Below are positions 43,573-52,745 of a stretch of DNA of 64,000 nt, piece after piece; position 1 is the first letter of the stretch; each line of letters opens with the position of its first letter. A program made the position numbers and the translations under genes. The stretch comes from Prolixibacteraceae bacterium (GTDB taxonomy: Bacteria; Bacteroidota; Bacteroidia; Bacteroidales; Prolixibacteraceae): positions 1 through 64,000 of the forward strand of contig JANQHI010000056.1 in assembly GCA_028282705.1 (NCBI GenBank), given 5' to 3'. The notes under the pieces were generated by a model. It was given only the letters and a program-made list of their open reading frames with translations. It was not told the DNA's origin and made no database searches.

Positions 43573-44684
43573 TCCTTGGCATTATTATTCCATAGCAGGT
43601 TGAAAAGCTGGGTAGTTGGTTTTAAGTACCTTTCTTTTGAAACCTCATTTGCCCATTTTTCACTCACATAGCCACTTTTTTGTATCCTTGAGTCAACCTG
43701 GTTAAAAGTAGCATTATCAACCCACATGGGCTCTGAGGGCCAATCAGTATTGATATAAGAAAATGCTTTTAAAACATCCTGGTTATCTTCCAGTTTTTTA
43801 AAGAAAGGTGCATACCATTCATCCCACATTTTTTTAGCAATTTCAGGCTTTTTAATATCTGTATCATAATAAACATTGGTAAGCCCTTCCTGAAAAACAG
43901 GGGTCAGTTCAGCAATAAAAACAGGTTTTCCATGCTTCCTTGCAAATTTGATCATTTCATCATCAGGATGTGCAAAATAAGTGTATCCACACCAATCCAC
44001 ATATTCATCACCAGGATACCAATCCTCCATTTCTTCCATTGGGGTCAACACTCCTTTTGACTGCCATACAAAAGCTACATTTTCAACCTTCATTTCACGG
44101 AATTTATCCACAATATGATGCCAGGACTTCAGGTAATATTCACGATCATAGTGGTTCCATTCATGCCCATCAAACTCATATCCTATCCGCAAAAAAACAG
44201 GCCTTTCGCCCAATGACTTTATCCAGTTAGCCAGGTTTTCAATCAAATTGTCATGGACTCCTTCTGCTACATTTTTTTCATGGTCAACAAAGCTTAAACC
44301 AATCGCTACCAGGCAATTCTCAAAGCCAGGCTGTTTTATTTGAAAGTCAAGGTAGCTATCACCAGACCCCCAGTTAGCCATTGAAAAAATGCCATCATTC
44401 CCTTGTAACACATGGCCAAAACTTTCTGCCCCTGGAGAAAAATTGGTGTACCCAGTAATTCCTGCTGGGATATCCAAATAATCACAATACCCATCATTAT
44501 ATCCTTCAACCCCACCAATGGCGGGCATATCCTGCCCTATAAAAAACAGGCATTTACCATCCTGTGGTTCAAATTTTGCTAATGTTTTTCCTTCAGTTTT
44601 TCCCTGGTTAACAACATTCTTATTGTTGCACCCACACAATATTCCTGTTAAAACAATAAGGCTAATTACTATCTTAATATTCAT
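43569..44684 (-). CDS. GH26 lipoprotein, beta-1,3-xylanase-like (copy A)
   Basis: 371 residues. The lipobox is LCGC (Cys19), followed by a Asn/Lys-rich linker. The catalytic barrel has Glu170 (acid/base) in LRIGYEFDGHEWNHY and Glu259 (nucleophile) in KPVFIAELTPVF. The shared blocks DGKCLFFIGQDMPAIGGVEG, WYPGDEYVDWCGY and YINTDW mark it as a paralogue of the GH26 at 39242-40327; the loop after VWQSKG (PMEEMED) and the region after FAHPD differ between copies. It is the first gene after the susD terminator and is translationally coupled to the MFS gene. A surface endo- or exo-xylanase role is proposed on motif grounds. Confidence 0.83.
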   Translation of the reverse strand: MNIKIVISLIVLTGILCGCNNKNVVNQGKTEGKTLAKFEPQDGKCLFFIGQDMPAIGGVEGYNDGYCDYLDIPAGITGYTNFSPGAESFGHVLQGNDGIFSMANWGSGDSYLDFQIKQPGFENCLVAIGLSFVDHEKNVAEGVHDNLIENLANWIKSLGERPVFLRIGYEFDGHEWNHYDREYYLKSWHHIVDKFREMKVENVAFVWQSKGVLTPMEEMEDWYPGDEYVDWCGYTYFAHPDDEMIKFARKHGKPVFIAELTPVFQEGLTNVYYDTDIKKPEIAKKMWDEWYAPFFKKLEDNQDVLKAFSYINTDWPSEPMWVDNATFNQVDSRIQKSGYVSEKWANEVSKERYLKPTTQLFNLLWNNNAKE

Positions 44685-44807
44685 ATCCTTCTATTTAATT
44701 TTCAATTGGTAAATTCCCCTATGGAAACCTATTTTGCAAATACCTTCTTATTTAAACTACTAAAACAAAAATGGTTTTTCCTACCTCACAGAAGTTCATA
44801 AACCAAT

Positions 44808-44850
44808 CTTTTAAAACTGCACCCACTGAAGTTTTGTCCTCCAGTGGGGC
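44808..44850 (-). terminator. Attenuator-like terminator between susD and GH26
   Basis: On the minus strand GCCCCACTGGAG pairs with CTTCAGTGGGTGC (one or two mismatches) around a loop of about 7 nt, followed by AGTTTTAAAAG. It starts 11 nt after the susD stop. It could lower transcription of the enzyme genes relative to susCD. Confidence 0.65.
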
Positions 44851-44860
44851 AATTTATTTA

Positions 44861-46387
44861 CTAATTATATCCGGGATTTTGAGTAAGTATTCCTCCACCT
44901 ACCAGTTGAATTTCATCAAAAGGTATTGGTAGCACCTCATCCTTCCCTGTTGTAAAACCATTTATTTCATTTGCTGCATCACCCCAGCGCACAAGGTCAT
45001 GGAAGCGGTTCCATTCTGTTGCCAGTTCTAACCTTCTTTCCAATTTAACAGCTTCCAATGAGAGTGGTTTTGATGGCAAACCTACCCTCGCCCTCACTGC
45101 ATCCAATGAAGCCTGCCCATCACCACTTGCTCCCATTGCAACAGCCTCAGCATGGATCAGCAATACTTCAGCATACCTAAGTATTTTGTGGTTTAGTGGT
45201 GATTTACTTATCTGGTTTGAAGCATATTCACTGATCTCCTCATGGGTTAAATAATATTTCCTTGAATAGGCATACCCATCACCATAGCGCTGCCCATTGT
45301 CTGCAGCATTGTTTGCCCACCACCATAAAAAGTCACCTGGAAGTGGGTATAAGCCAGCATCTTTCATGGCCTGTGATTCAATAAATGTACCTCCTTCAAT
45401 GATTGTGGCATCTTTGCGCACCACATCTCCTTCACTGTCAAAGGCATTTTGAAGCTCTTTACCCACTAAGTTATATGACCAGCCTGTAAGTGGGAACCAC
45501 CACCACGGGCAATAAAACTGTGCTGTTAAACTTCCCTTGTTTTGCCTTGAAAAAGCATCTCCCGCCTGGTCAAATTCATAGTTGATCTCAAAAATAGACT
45601 CAACTCCAAACTCATTGGCAATATTGAAGTTATCAGCATAGTTTGTTTCAAGGCTGTACCCCAGGGACATTACTTCTTCAGCAGCATCAGCAGCATTCTG
45701 CCATTGGCTGTTGTATAGATATACTTTTGCCAGCAACCCCCAGGCTGACCCTTTGGTAGCCCTCCAGGCTTCACTATGGTTTGCTGGAAGGTGTTGGGCG
45801 GCAAATTTGAGGTCATCAATGATCAGTGCATAGATTTCACTGGCAGGTTTCCTGCTCATATCAATATCATCAGTGTATGAATCTTCAAGTAAAAGAGGTA
45901 CATCCCCAAAATTCCTAACCAACTCAAAATAGTAATATCCCCTCAAAAATTTAGCTTCTCCTTTGTAAGCATCTATCTGTTCTTGTGGGGTAACATCAGG
46001 CGTTAATGAATTAAATGAAGCCAACAGGTCATTTGCCCTTCTTACCCCAGTAAAGAATTTTTCCCATATGCCTTTGACTGCTACATTGGTCGACTTCAAT
46101 GTCAGGGTTTCAAAGGGATGGTTAGCTGGTTGGAAATAATGGTTCTCCAAAATGCAATCATCTGAACGTACATCAGTATATATGTATGCCATGGTATAGG
46201 CATCTCCCAGGTGCTCCATAAATTCCCACCTCATTGGTTCATAAGTGCCAGCAATACTAAGGGTTGGCTCAGTTGCCGCTTGCTCCTTCGTAATTTCAGT
46301 TAAGGGCTCAACCTCAAGGAAGTTTTCACATGAAGAGGTGATTATCACAATCAGTGAAACAAGTATTATATTTTTATAGGTTTTCAT
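44861..46387 (-). CDS. susD: SusD/RagB-family glycan-binding lipoprotein
   Basis: 508 residues. The lipoprotein signal ends ITSSC (Cys20), followed by the standard ENFLEVEPLTE. The helical TPR-like core is seen in LRGYYYFELVRNFGDVPLL and SAWGLLAKVYLYNSQWQNAA. The C-terminal RYAEVLLIHAEAVA and ERRLELATEWNRFHDLVRWG are diagnostic of SusD. It forms the outer-membrane lid of the SusC channel and binds the glycan. It follows susC by 21 nt. Confidence 0.96.
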   Translation of the reverse strand: MKTYKNIILVSLIVIITSSCENFLEVEPLTEITKEQAATEPTLSIAGTYEPMRWEFMEHLGDAYTMAYIYTDVRSDDCILENHYFQPANHPFETLTLKSTNVAVKGIWEKFFTGVRRANDLLASFNSLTPDVTPQEQIDAYKGEAKFLRGYYYFELVRNFGDVPLLLEDSYTDDIDMSRKPASEIYALIIDDLKFAAQHLPANHSEAWRATKGSAWGLLAKVYLYNSQWQNAADAAEEVMSLGYSLETNYADNFNIANEFGVESIFEINYEFDQAGDAFSRQNKGSLTAQFYCPWWWFPLTGWSYNLVGKELQNAFDSEGDVVRKDATIIEGGTFIESQAMKDAGLYPLPGDFLWWWANNAADNGQRYGDGYAYSRKYYLTHEEISEYASNQISKSPLNHKILRYAEVLLIHAEAVAMGASGDGQASLDAVRARVGLPSKPLSLEAVKLERRLELATEWNRFHDLVRWGDAANEINGFTTGKDEVLPIPFDEIQLVGGGILTQNPGYN

Positions 46388-46408
46388 ATCCAGTAAATTT
46401 TATCTTAA

Positions 46409-49400
46409 TTAAAATGAAATTTGAACACCACCTAAAACCGTTCGCGCAGCAGGGTAAAATGCCCTGTCAATACCAACATCCAATGGATTGCCATTATTCA
46501 TCCCTATTTCAGGGTCAAGCCCTGAATAATCAGTGAAAGTGACCAGGTTTTGCCCACTCACATAGAACCTCACATTTCCAAGTTTAAGGTTTTGTACCAC
46601 TGCCTTTGGCAATGTGTAACCAAGTGTTATATTTTTGAGCCTCAAATAGCTCCCATCTTCAATGTAATAATCTGAAAATTCATGGTTGGTAACTTCGAGT
46701 GCAGAAGGCCTGGCCACATCAGTTTTGTTATCTGGCATCCAGCCATCCAATACCTTATTTGTCCTGTTTGTATAAGCAAAACCATATTGAGTTGCTGCAT
46801 TAACTACATCATTGCCAATGGTTCCCTGGAAGAAGAATGAAAAATCAACCCCTTTGAATTCAAGGCCTCCAATTATTCCATAAGTATAGTCAGGATAAGG
46901 ATTCCCAATAAATACCCGATCATTTTCAGCATCAATTATTTGGTCTTTGTTTTGGTCAACATAAACCAGGTCTCCAAATTCATCTAACCCAGCTACTTCA
47001 TAACCATAAAAGCTGGCTATTGGATGCCCCTCATCTGTACGTGTCAGGTTTGGTGCACCTTCAAATATCCTGGTGTTTGCACCTTCAATGGGTTCACCTC
47101 CACCAAGGTCAGTTACTTCATTGGTATTATACCCTAGGTTAAACCCAATATTGTATGACAAGCTGCCTATTTTATTTATATGAGATACCATTAATTCAAC
47201 CCCATCATTTTTTACACTAGCTGCATTCCTGGTTGGTGCTGCCTGCCCAAGCATCCCAGGGTTTGGGAAGTTGAGCAACATATCTTCTGTTGTTTTTTGG
47301 TAATAATCAAGGGTTACGCCTAAGCGATTATTAAACATATTAACATCAAGCCCAACATTTATTTGTGATATTTCTTCCCACTTGATGTTTTCATTATAAT
47401 CAAGGTGGGTAAGGGTGCCCCTGCCTTTCTGATACCTGTCAATGTATTGGTATGGGGCAATCCTATCATTACCATTGATACCCCAGCTTCCCCTTATTTT
47501 AAATAAACTGAAAAGCTCTGAATCAGCCATAAACCCTTCTTCTGAAAGTACCCATCCTGCAGAAACGGAAGGGAAATACCCCCATTTGTTTTCATCAGAG
47601 AATTTAGAAGACCCATCAGCCCTTAAAGTAAGCCCAAACAGGTACTTATCCTGGTATGTGTAGTTGCCCCTGGCATAAAATGAAGCAGTGGTGTTTTTAT
47701 ACCCTTCATCAATCCCAATGGATGTATCTTCATCATTAATGATATTTGAAAAGTTCACTTCACCCAATGTGTTGGGAATAAAATTAGCTCCTGACCTTGA
47801 CCTTTGATAAAACTTGTTTTCTAACAAACTGGTACCAGCAATAATATTCAGGTTATGCCCTTCCCCAATGTCTGGAGTTAAGGTGAAATAACCTTCCCAC
47901 TGTGAATATGATTCATCAAAGAAAATTTCAGTAAGGCTATTGGTCTCGTTCACATGCTGTTGGCTTGAATAATCATACCTTGCATTAAACATCCTGTTGG
48001 TTGTTGACCTTGACAGGTAAGAGTAATTGGTGCTGAATTTCAGGAAATCTGTTAAATCCCATTTCACAGCACCACCTCCAAACAAGACATGCATTTCTGA
48101 GTTATTATCCGAATGGTCCAACCTTAAAATTGGGTTCCCCAATTCTGCCTGCACATTCAGTGGGATATTTTTATAACTGACCCCAGCTTGGATACCATTA
48201 TTAAAAGGTACCCCTTCCTCATCATAAATAGGATAAACAAGTGGCATTGACATAACACTGGTCATCAGGAAACTGTTTTCACTGTTCTCTGCAATAAAGT
48301 TCCTGTCATTCATTGTATAATAGGCAAATAGGTTAGCCTCAATGTTATCATACAAATCAATATTATAGGTAAATTTTATATTCACCCTTTTGAATTTTGT
48401 TTTTTCTCCTCCAATTATACCTTCCTGGCTTAGTAATCCACCACTCAATGCATAGGCTGATTTTTCTGAGCCACCAGTAATATTAAGGTACATATCTGAC
48501 ATTGGTGCTACATCTGTAAATTCATCCAGCCAATTGGTACCTCCTCCTAAAGCAGTTTTATCTTGTGAGGTAAATACATCCCTGCCTGGTAGGTTTCCTT
48601 CAGGATTCCTCCACTTGAAATATTCAACTGAATTGTTGTAATATTGGATGTACTCATCAAAATCCATATAATCTCCTGAAGTAGCCAATGATTGCACCCC
48701 ATAGTAAGCAGAAAAATCAATGGTGGTTTTTTTAGCATTTCTTTTCCCGCTTTTTGTTTCAACCAAGATTACTCCATTCCCTCCTCTTGACCCATAAATA
48801 GCAGTTGATGCTGCATCTTTTAAAACAACAATGTTTTTAATATCATTTGCATTTACAAAATTCATATCTGGTACCTGAACCCCATCAACCATGATCAAAG
48901 GTGTAGCATCTCCTGCAGTGCTGACACCCCTCATGCGAATTGTCAGGGGTGCCCCAGGTGAACCAGATTCCTGTATGATCACAATTCCTGGTGCAGAGCC
49001 TTGTAGTGCTTGCTCAGGGCGTGTAACAGGCAGTTTTTCAATGTGTTTTGAATCAACAGTGGTGATGGCTGTGCTCACAGTCCTTTTGTTTTGCGTTTGC
49101 CCATACCCCAGTATGACTACTTCTTCCAGTGACAGGGCATCTTCAAACAAGGTAATGTTTATTACAGCCCTTCCATCCACATTAACCTCCTGGGTGGTAT
49201 AGCCTATGAAGCTGATAACCAGTGTTGCATCAGAAGCTACATTATCTATGGCGTAGTTCCCATCAGCATTAGTGACAGTGCCTGTGGTAGTGCCTTTTAC
49301 CAAAATATTGGCGCCAGGGATAGGATTACCAGTATCATCACTGACTGTCCCTGACACGTTCATCTGTGCTTGCACCATTAATCCCACATGAAATAAAAAA

Positions 49401-49423
49401 AGAATAGTTAGGATCTTTTTCAT
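46409..49423 (-). CDS. susC: SusC/RagA-family TonB-dependent transporter
   Basis: 1004 residues. Order: signal peptide (FHVGLMVQAQ), CarboxypepD_reg-like domain (about 22-105, SGTVSDDTGNPIPGANILVK), a TonB-box region (EEVVILGYGQTQNKR), a plug with the SusC signature DAASTAIYGSRGGNGVILVE near residue 205, and a long barrel ending in VQISF. The barrel has the usual SusC 'FKGVDFSFFFQGTIGND' segment near residue 875. It imports oligosaccharides through the outer membrane. A perfect promoter (49455-49487) precedes it. The sensor-regulator is divergent, so the whole locus is a typical PUL. Confidence 0.96.
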   Translation of the reverse strand: MKKILTILFLFHVGLMVQAQMNVSGTVSDDTGNPIPGANILVKGTTTGTVTNADGNYAIDNVASDATLVISFIGYTTQEVNVDGRAVINITLFEDALSLEEVVILGYGQTQNKRTVSTAITTVDSKHIEKLPVTRPEQALQGSAPGIVIIQESGSPGAPLTIRMRGVSTAGDATPLIMVDGVQVPDMNFVNANDIKNIVVLKDAASTAIYGSRGGNGVILVETKSGKRNAKKTTIDFSAYYGVQSLATSGDYMDFDEYIQYYNNSVEYFKWRNPEGNLPGRDVFTSQDKTALGGGTNWLDEFTDVAPMSDMYLNITGGSEKSAYALSGGLLSQEGIIGGEKTKFKRVNIKFTYNIDLYDNIEANLFAYYTMNDRNFIAENSENSFLMTSVMSMPLVYPIYDEEGVPFNNGIQAGVSYKNIPLNVQAELGNPILRLDHSDNNSEMHVLFGGGAVKWDLTDFLKFSTNYSYLSRSTTNRMFNARYDYSSQQHVNETNSLTEIFFDESYSQWEGYFTLTPDIGEGHNLNIIAGTSLLENKFYQRSRSGANFIPNTLGEVNFSNIINDEDTSIGIDEGYKNTTASFYARGNYTYQDKYLFGLTLRADGSSKFSDENKWGYFPSVSAGWVLSEEGFMADSELFSLFKIRGSWGINGNDRIAPYQYIDRYQKGRGTLTHLDYNENIKWEEISQINVGLDVNMFNNRLGVTLDYYQKTTEDMLLNFPNPGMLGQAAPTRNAASVKNDGVELMVSHINKIGSLSYNIGFNLGYNTNEVTDLGGGEPIEGANTRIFEGAPNLTRTDEGHPIASFYGYEVAGLDEFGDLVYVDQNKDQIIDAENDRVFIGNPYPDYTYGIIGGLEFKGVDFSFFFQGTIGNDVVNAATQYGFAYTNRTNKVLDGWMPDNKTDVARPSALEVTNHEFSDYYIEDGSYLRLKNITLGYTLPKAVVQNLKLGNVRFYVSGQNLVTFTDYSGLDPEIGMNNGNPLDVGIDRAFYPAARTVLGGVQISF

Positions 49424-49454
49424 AGCATTTAGATTTGAGTTTAAATTTTCACTT

Positions 49455-49487
49455 ACAAAAGTACCACTAACACCTAGCTGGAGTCAA
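49455..49487 (-). promoter_or_regulatory. Promoter of the PUL operon (susC)
   Basis: On the minus strand TTTG (49484-49487), 21-nt spacer and TACTTTTG (49455-49462): a full match to the Bacteroidota promoter form. The start site lies about 25 nt before the susC ATG. The 190 nt up to the divergent regulator are AT-rich and would hold the operator. Confidence 0.7.
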
Positions 49488-49699
49488 ACATTAACACCCT
49501 TTAAAATTACGTCAAAAAATACAATCAAATACTTCATAGAATTTTTAACTACTAATTTTCAGATATTTATATTATTAGATTAAAGATAATATTTCTTCAA
49601 TACTACGCCATCTCAATTATTATCCATAACTTAGATGAAGTAATTTAACATTGCCTCTGTAATCATAAAACTTTTTAAATAGCATTTTAAACAGATAAT

Positions 49700-52681
49700 T
49701 TGAACCACATGAAAGCCTTTCTTATAAATTTACCTTTTTTCAAAAGATGCATTGTCTTATTTAGCATAATTTTTATATCTACCCCTACCATCTCTCAAAC
49801 CAACCTGAAAAATGTAGGGATCCCTTTTATATCAAAATTTTCGCGCCATGACTTTGAAGGTGGGGCACAAACATGGTCAATCACCCAGGATAACAGGGGG
49901 ATTATGTATTTTGGCAATAACAATGGGTTAATGGAATTTGATGGAACCAATTGGGAAATGATTGAAATGCCTAACAGTGCCATAGTAAGGGAGGTTTTTA
50001 AAAGCAGTGACAATAAAATTTATGTTGGAGCCTATAACCAATTTGGATACCTGGTTGCTGATAAAACAGGCAATACTGTTTACAGTTCAATATCTGACCA
50101 GCTTCCTTCAGCTTATAAAGAGTTTGGTGAAATTTGGAACATCATTGAAACATCATGGGGGATAATATTTCAATCTTTCTCATCCATATATATATTAACT
50201 GAAAAAATTACCCCTTTAGAAATCAACCAATCCCTTAACTTTTCATTCAAGGTACAAGACAGGGTTTTTGTTGGCCACAATGATAAAGGGTTAATGGAAT
50301 TAACTGAATCAGGGCTAAACTACATACAGGGAGGGGAATTCTTCAGCAAGAAGACCATATCTTCTATATTAGGGCTTTCAAATGGGAATATACTGATTGG
50401 GACCTCATTTTCTGGAGTTTTCCTCTATGATTGGAAAACATTCAGCAAATGGGAAACCCCAATTTCTGAATTGGCCAGCCAAAACCAGGTGTACTGTGGT
50501 ATAAAGCTCAATGAAAATACATTTGCCTATGGAACCATTATGGATGGCATCTATTTTTTTAATGAAAATGGTGAAACCCTGCTTAATGTAAACAAAGAAA
50601 AAGGGTTGCAAAACAACTCTGTTTTATCCCTTTATATTGATGAATCAAAAAACCTGTGGGCTGCACTAGACAATGGTATTAATTACCTTAACATAAACTC
50701 TCCTGTTTCCCAGTTATTCCCTGAAGGCCTGATTGGGACAGGGTATATTTCATGCATCTGGAAGGATAAAATTTATTTTGGTACAAACCAGGGACTCTTT
50801 TATATGGATTGGGATACAGGCAGAAGGAGGATAGTTTCAACTGAAGTTAAAAGGGTGGAAGGTGCCAATGGGCAAGTATGGAACCTTCAGGAGTTTAATG
50901 GCAGCCTGATTTGTGGTCACCACAATGGCACCTATGAAGTTATGGATAACAAAGCCAGGCAAATCTCAAATATACTGGGAGGGTGGAAATATGTTAGTAT
51001 TTCTTCCAATTCCCCATATTTAATAGGAGGTACTTACACGGGGCTTATATTATTAAGAAAAAATGGAGAAAGGGCTACACATTATGACTTCATAAAGAAG
51101 CTTGAAGGATTCAATATTTCTTGCCGTGAGATGGAGGTTGATAACAAAGGTTACCTTTGGGTAAGCCATGTAAATAAAGGGATATACAGGATCAGTTTTA
51201 ATACTGACCATAGCAGCATTCAAAATGTAGATTATTTTAATAGCCAGAATGGACTGCCATCTGACTATTCTAATTCAGTATTCAAACTGAAAGGTTCAGT
51301 CCTTGTTTCTACTGTTGATGGTATTTACAGGTTTAATGCCCGGAAATTTATTTTTGAAAAAGATGAAAAAATAACTGCCATTGTAGGTACAGGCAAAATT
51401 GATAAATTTTATGAAGACCCTTATGAAAACATCTGGCATTTTACACCAGAAAGGTTAGGTGTTTTGCGCACGAATTTTCAAGGTAACTATTATTCAGAAA
51501 TTATTCCATATAAAGAATTAAAAGGGAATTTTGTTACAAACTATGAACATATCCTGGCAACTGATAACCAATCATTTATAGTTGCAACAGAAGATGGGTT
51601 TGCACATTTTGATAAATCTTATTCAAGCCAGTTGCATTCAACCTTAAAAGCCCAATTGCGTAAAATCACCACATCAGATGGGGTGCTTATTTTTGGGGGG
51701 AACTTTCAAAACCAACATCACGAAATAGTTTCTAACCAACCTATTGATGAAGCAGTTGAATTACCATTCAAGCATAATAGCCTACAGTTTGAACTGAGTG
51801 CAAATTCTTATTCAAAGCAAGATAAAATTGAGTATAACTTTTGGCTGGAAGGGTATGAAAAAGATTGGTCAGGATGGGGAACCAGAAGCCAGAAATATTA
51901 CAAAAACTTAAAAGGAGACTCCTATATTTTACATGCAAAAGTCAGGAATGAAGCTCAAAATGAGTCTAATGAGCTAACCTATGAATTCACTGTATCAAAA
52001 CCAATTTACCTTAGTCCATACCTCCTGATTGTTTATTTGATTGCAATTGCTGGTATTTTATACCTGATAGTATTCCTGGTAAAAAAACAAATTGAAAAAG
52101 AAAAAGAAGCCCTCAAACATAAACAGAAGAAAGAATTGGAAGCCAGGAAAAAGGAATATGAACATGATAAACTGGTGAAAGAGCAGGAAATTATCCAGCT
52201 AAGAAATGAAAAACTAAAAATTGAAAATGAGCGCAACCTTGCTGAACTGGATAATAAATCAAAGGAATTGGCTTCAATTGTTATGAAAATATCTTATTCA
52301 AATGAACTAATCAACCGCACGCGCTCACAGCTTATGAAGGTGTATAACAAAATGGTCCACCAGGAATCTAAAAACCAGGTTAACATGCTCATTCACAACC
52401 TTGAAAAAGAATTATCAAAAGATGAAGACTGGAAACAATTTGAAGTACATTTTGACCAGGTGCATGAAAACTTTATAAAAAGCCTGAAAAACCAATTCTC
52501 TGAACTTACACAAAAAGACCTGAAAATGGCAGCTTATTTGCGCATGAACCTATCAACCAAAGAGGTTGCCCAGCTTTTCAACCTATCACCAAGAGGAGTA
52601 GAGACAAGTAGGTACAGGTTACGCAAAAAATTGGGGCTAGGAAAAAATGACAATCTTACTGATTTTCTCCTGGCCATATAA
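49700..52681 (+). CDS. One-piece membrane sensor-regulator: propeller, Y_Y_Y, coiled coil, LuxR-type HTH
   Basis: 993 residues. A signal/anchor segment (IVLFSIIFISTPTIS) is followed by a periplasmic region with Reg_prop-like repeats (about 50-680; 'IMYFGNNNGLMEFDG', 'NLWAALDNGINYLN', 'YLWVSHVNKGIYRIS'). A Y_Y_Y domain spans about 695-765, a single transmembrane helix about 773-795, then a long coiled coil about 795-870. A GerE/LuxR-type HTH lies at the C-terminus (about 930-993, LSTKEVAQLFNLSPRGVETS). There is no histidine kinase or receiver domain, unlike hybrid two-component PUL regulators. The sensor must act on DNA while membrane-bound or after release. It is divergent from susC and therefore the likely activator. 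ATG 49700 or 49709 are both possible starts. Confidence 0.88.
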   Translation: MNHMKAFLINLPFFKRCIVLFSIIFISTPTISQTNLKNVGIPFISKFSRHDFEGGAQTWSITQDNRGIMYFGNNNGLMEFDGTNWEMIEMPNSAIVREVFKSSDNKIYVGAYNQFGYLVADKTGNTVYSSISDQLPSAYKEFGEIWNIIETSWGIIFQSFSSIYILTEKITPLEINQSLNFSFKVQDRVFVGHNDKGLMELTESGLNYIQGGEFFSKKTISSILGLSNGNILIGTSFSGVFLYDWKTFSKWETPISELASQNQVYCGIKLNENTFAYGTIMDGIYFFNENGETLLNVNKEKGLQNNSVLSLYIDESKNLWAALDNGINYLNINSPVSQLFPEGLIGTGYISCIWKDKIYFGTNQGLFYMDWDTGRRRIVSTEVKRVEGANGQVWNLQEFNGSLICGHHNGTYEVMDNKARQISNILGGWKYVSISSNSPYLIGGTYTGLILLRKNGERATHYDFIKKLEGFNISCREMEVDNKGYLWVSHVNKGIYRISFNTDHSSIQNVDYFNSQNGLPSDYSNSVFKLKGSVLVSTVDGIYRFNARKFIFEKDEKITAIVGTGKIDKFYEDPYENIWHFTPERLGVLRTNFQGNYYSEIIPYKELKGNFVTNYEHILATDNQSFIVATEDGFAHFDKSYSSQLHSTLKAQLRKITTSDGVLIFGGNFQNQHHEIVSNQPIDEAVELPFKHNSLQFELSANSYSKQDKIEYNFWLEGYEKDWSGWGTRSQKYYKNLKGDSYILHAKVRNEAQNESNELTYEFTVSKPIYLSPYLLIVYLIAIAGILYLIVFLVKKQIEKEKEALKHKQKKELEARKKEYEHDKLVKEQEIIQLRNEKLKIENERNLAELDNKSKELASIVMKISYSNELINRTRSQLMKVYNKMVHQESKNQVNMLIHNLEKELSKDEDWKQFEVHFDQVHENFIKSLKNQFSELTQKDLKMAAYLRMNLSTKEVAQLFNLSPRGVETSRYRLRKKLGLGKNDNLTDFLLAI

Positions 52682-52712
52682 AAGTAAAACCCCTTCCCAA
52701 GAAGGAAGGGGC
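52681..52712. terminator. Intrinsic terminator between dps and the PUL regulator
   Basis: CCCCTTCC (52690-52697) pairs with GGAAGGGG (52704-52711), loop 6 nt. The T run (GGGGTTTTACTTTT) follows on the minus strand, so it terminates dps. On the plus strand it lies just after the PUL regulator stop, where no T run follows. Confidence 0.8.
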
Positions 52713-52745
52713 TTCATTAACTCAAACATAAAATTGTACTGGAGT

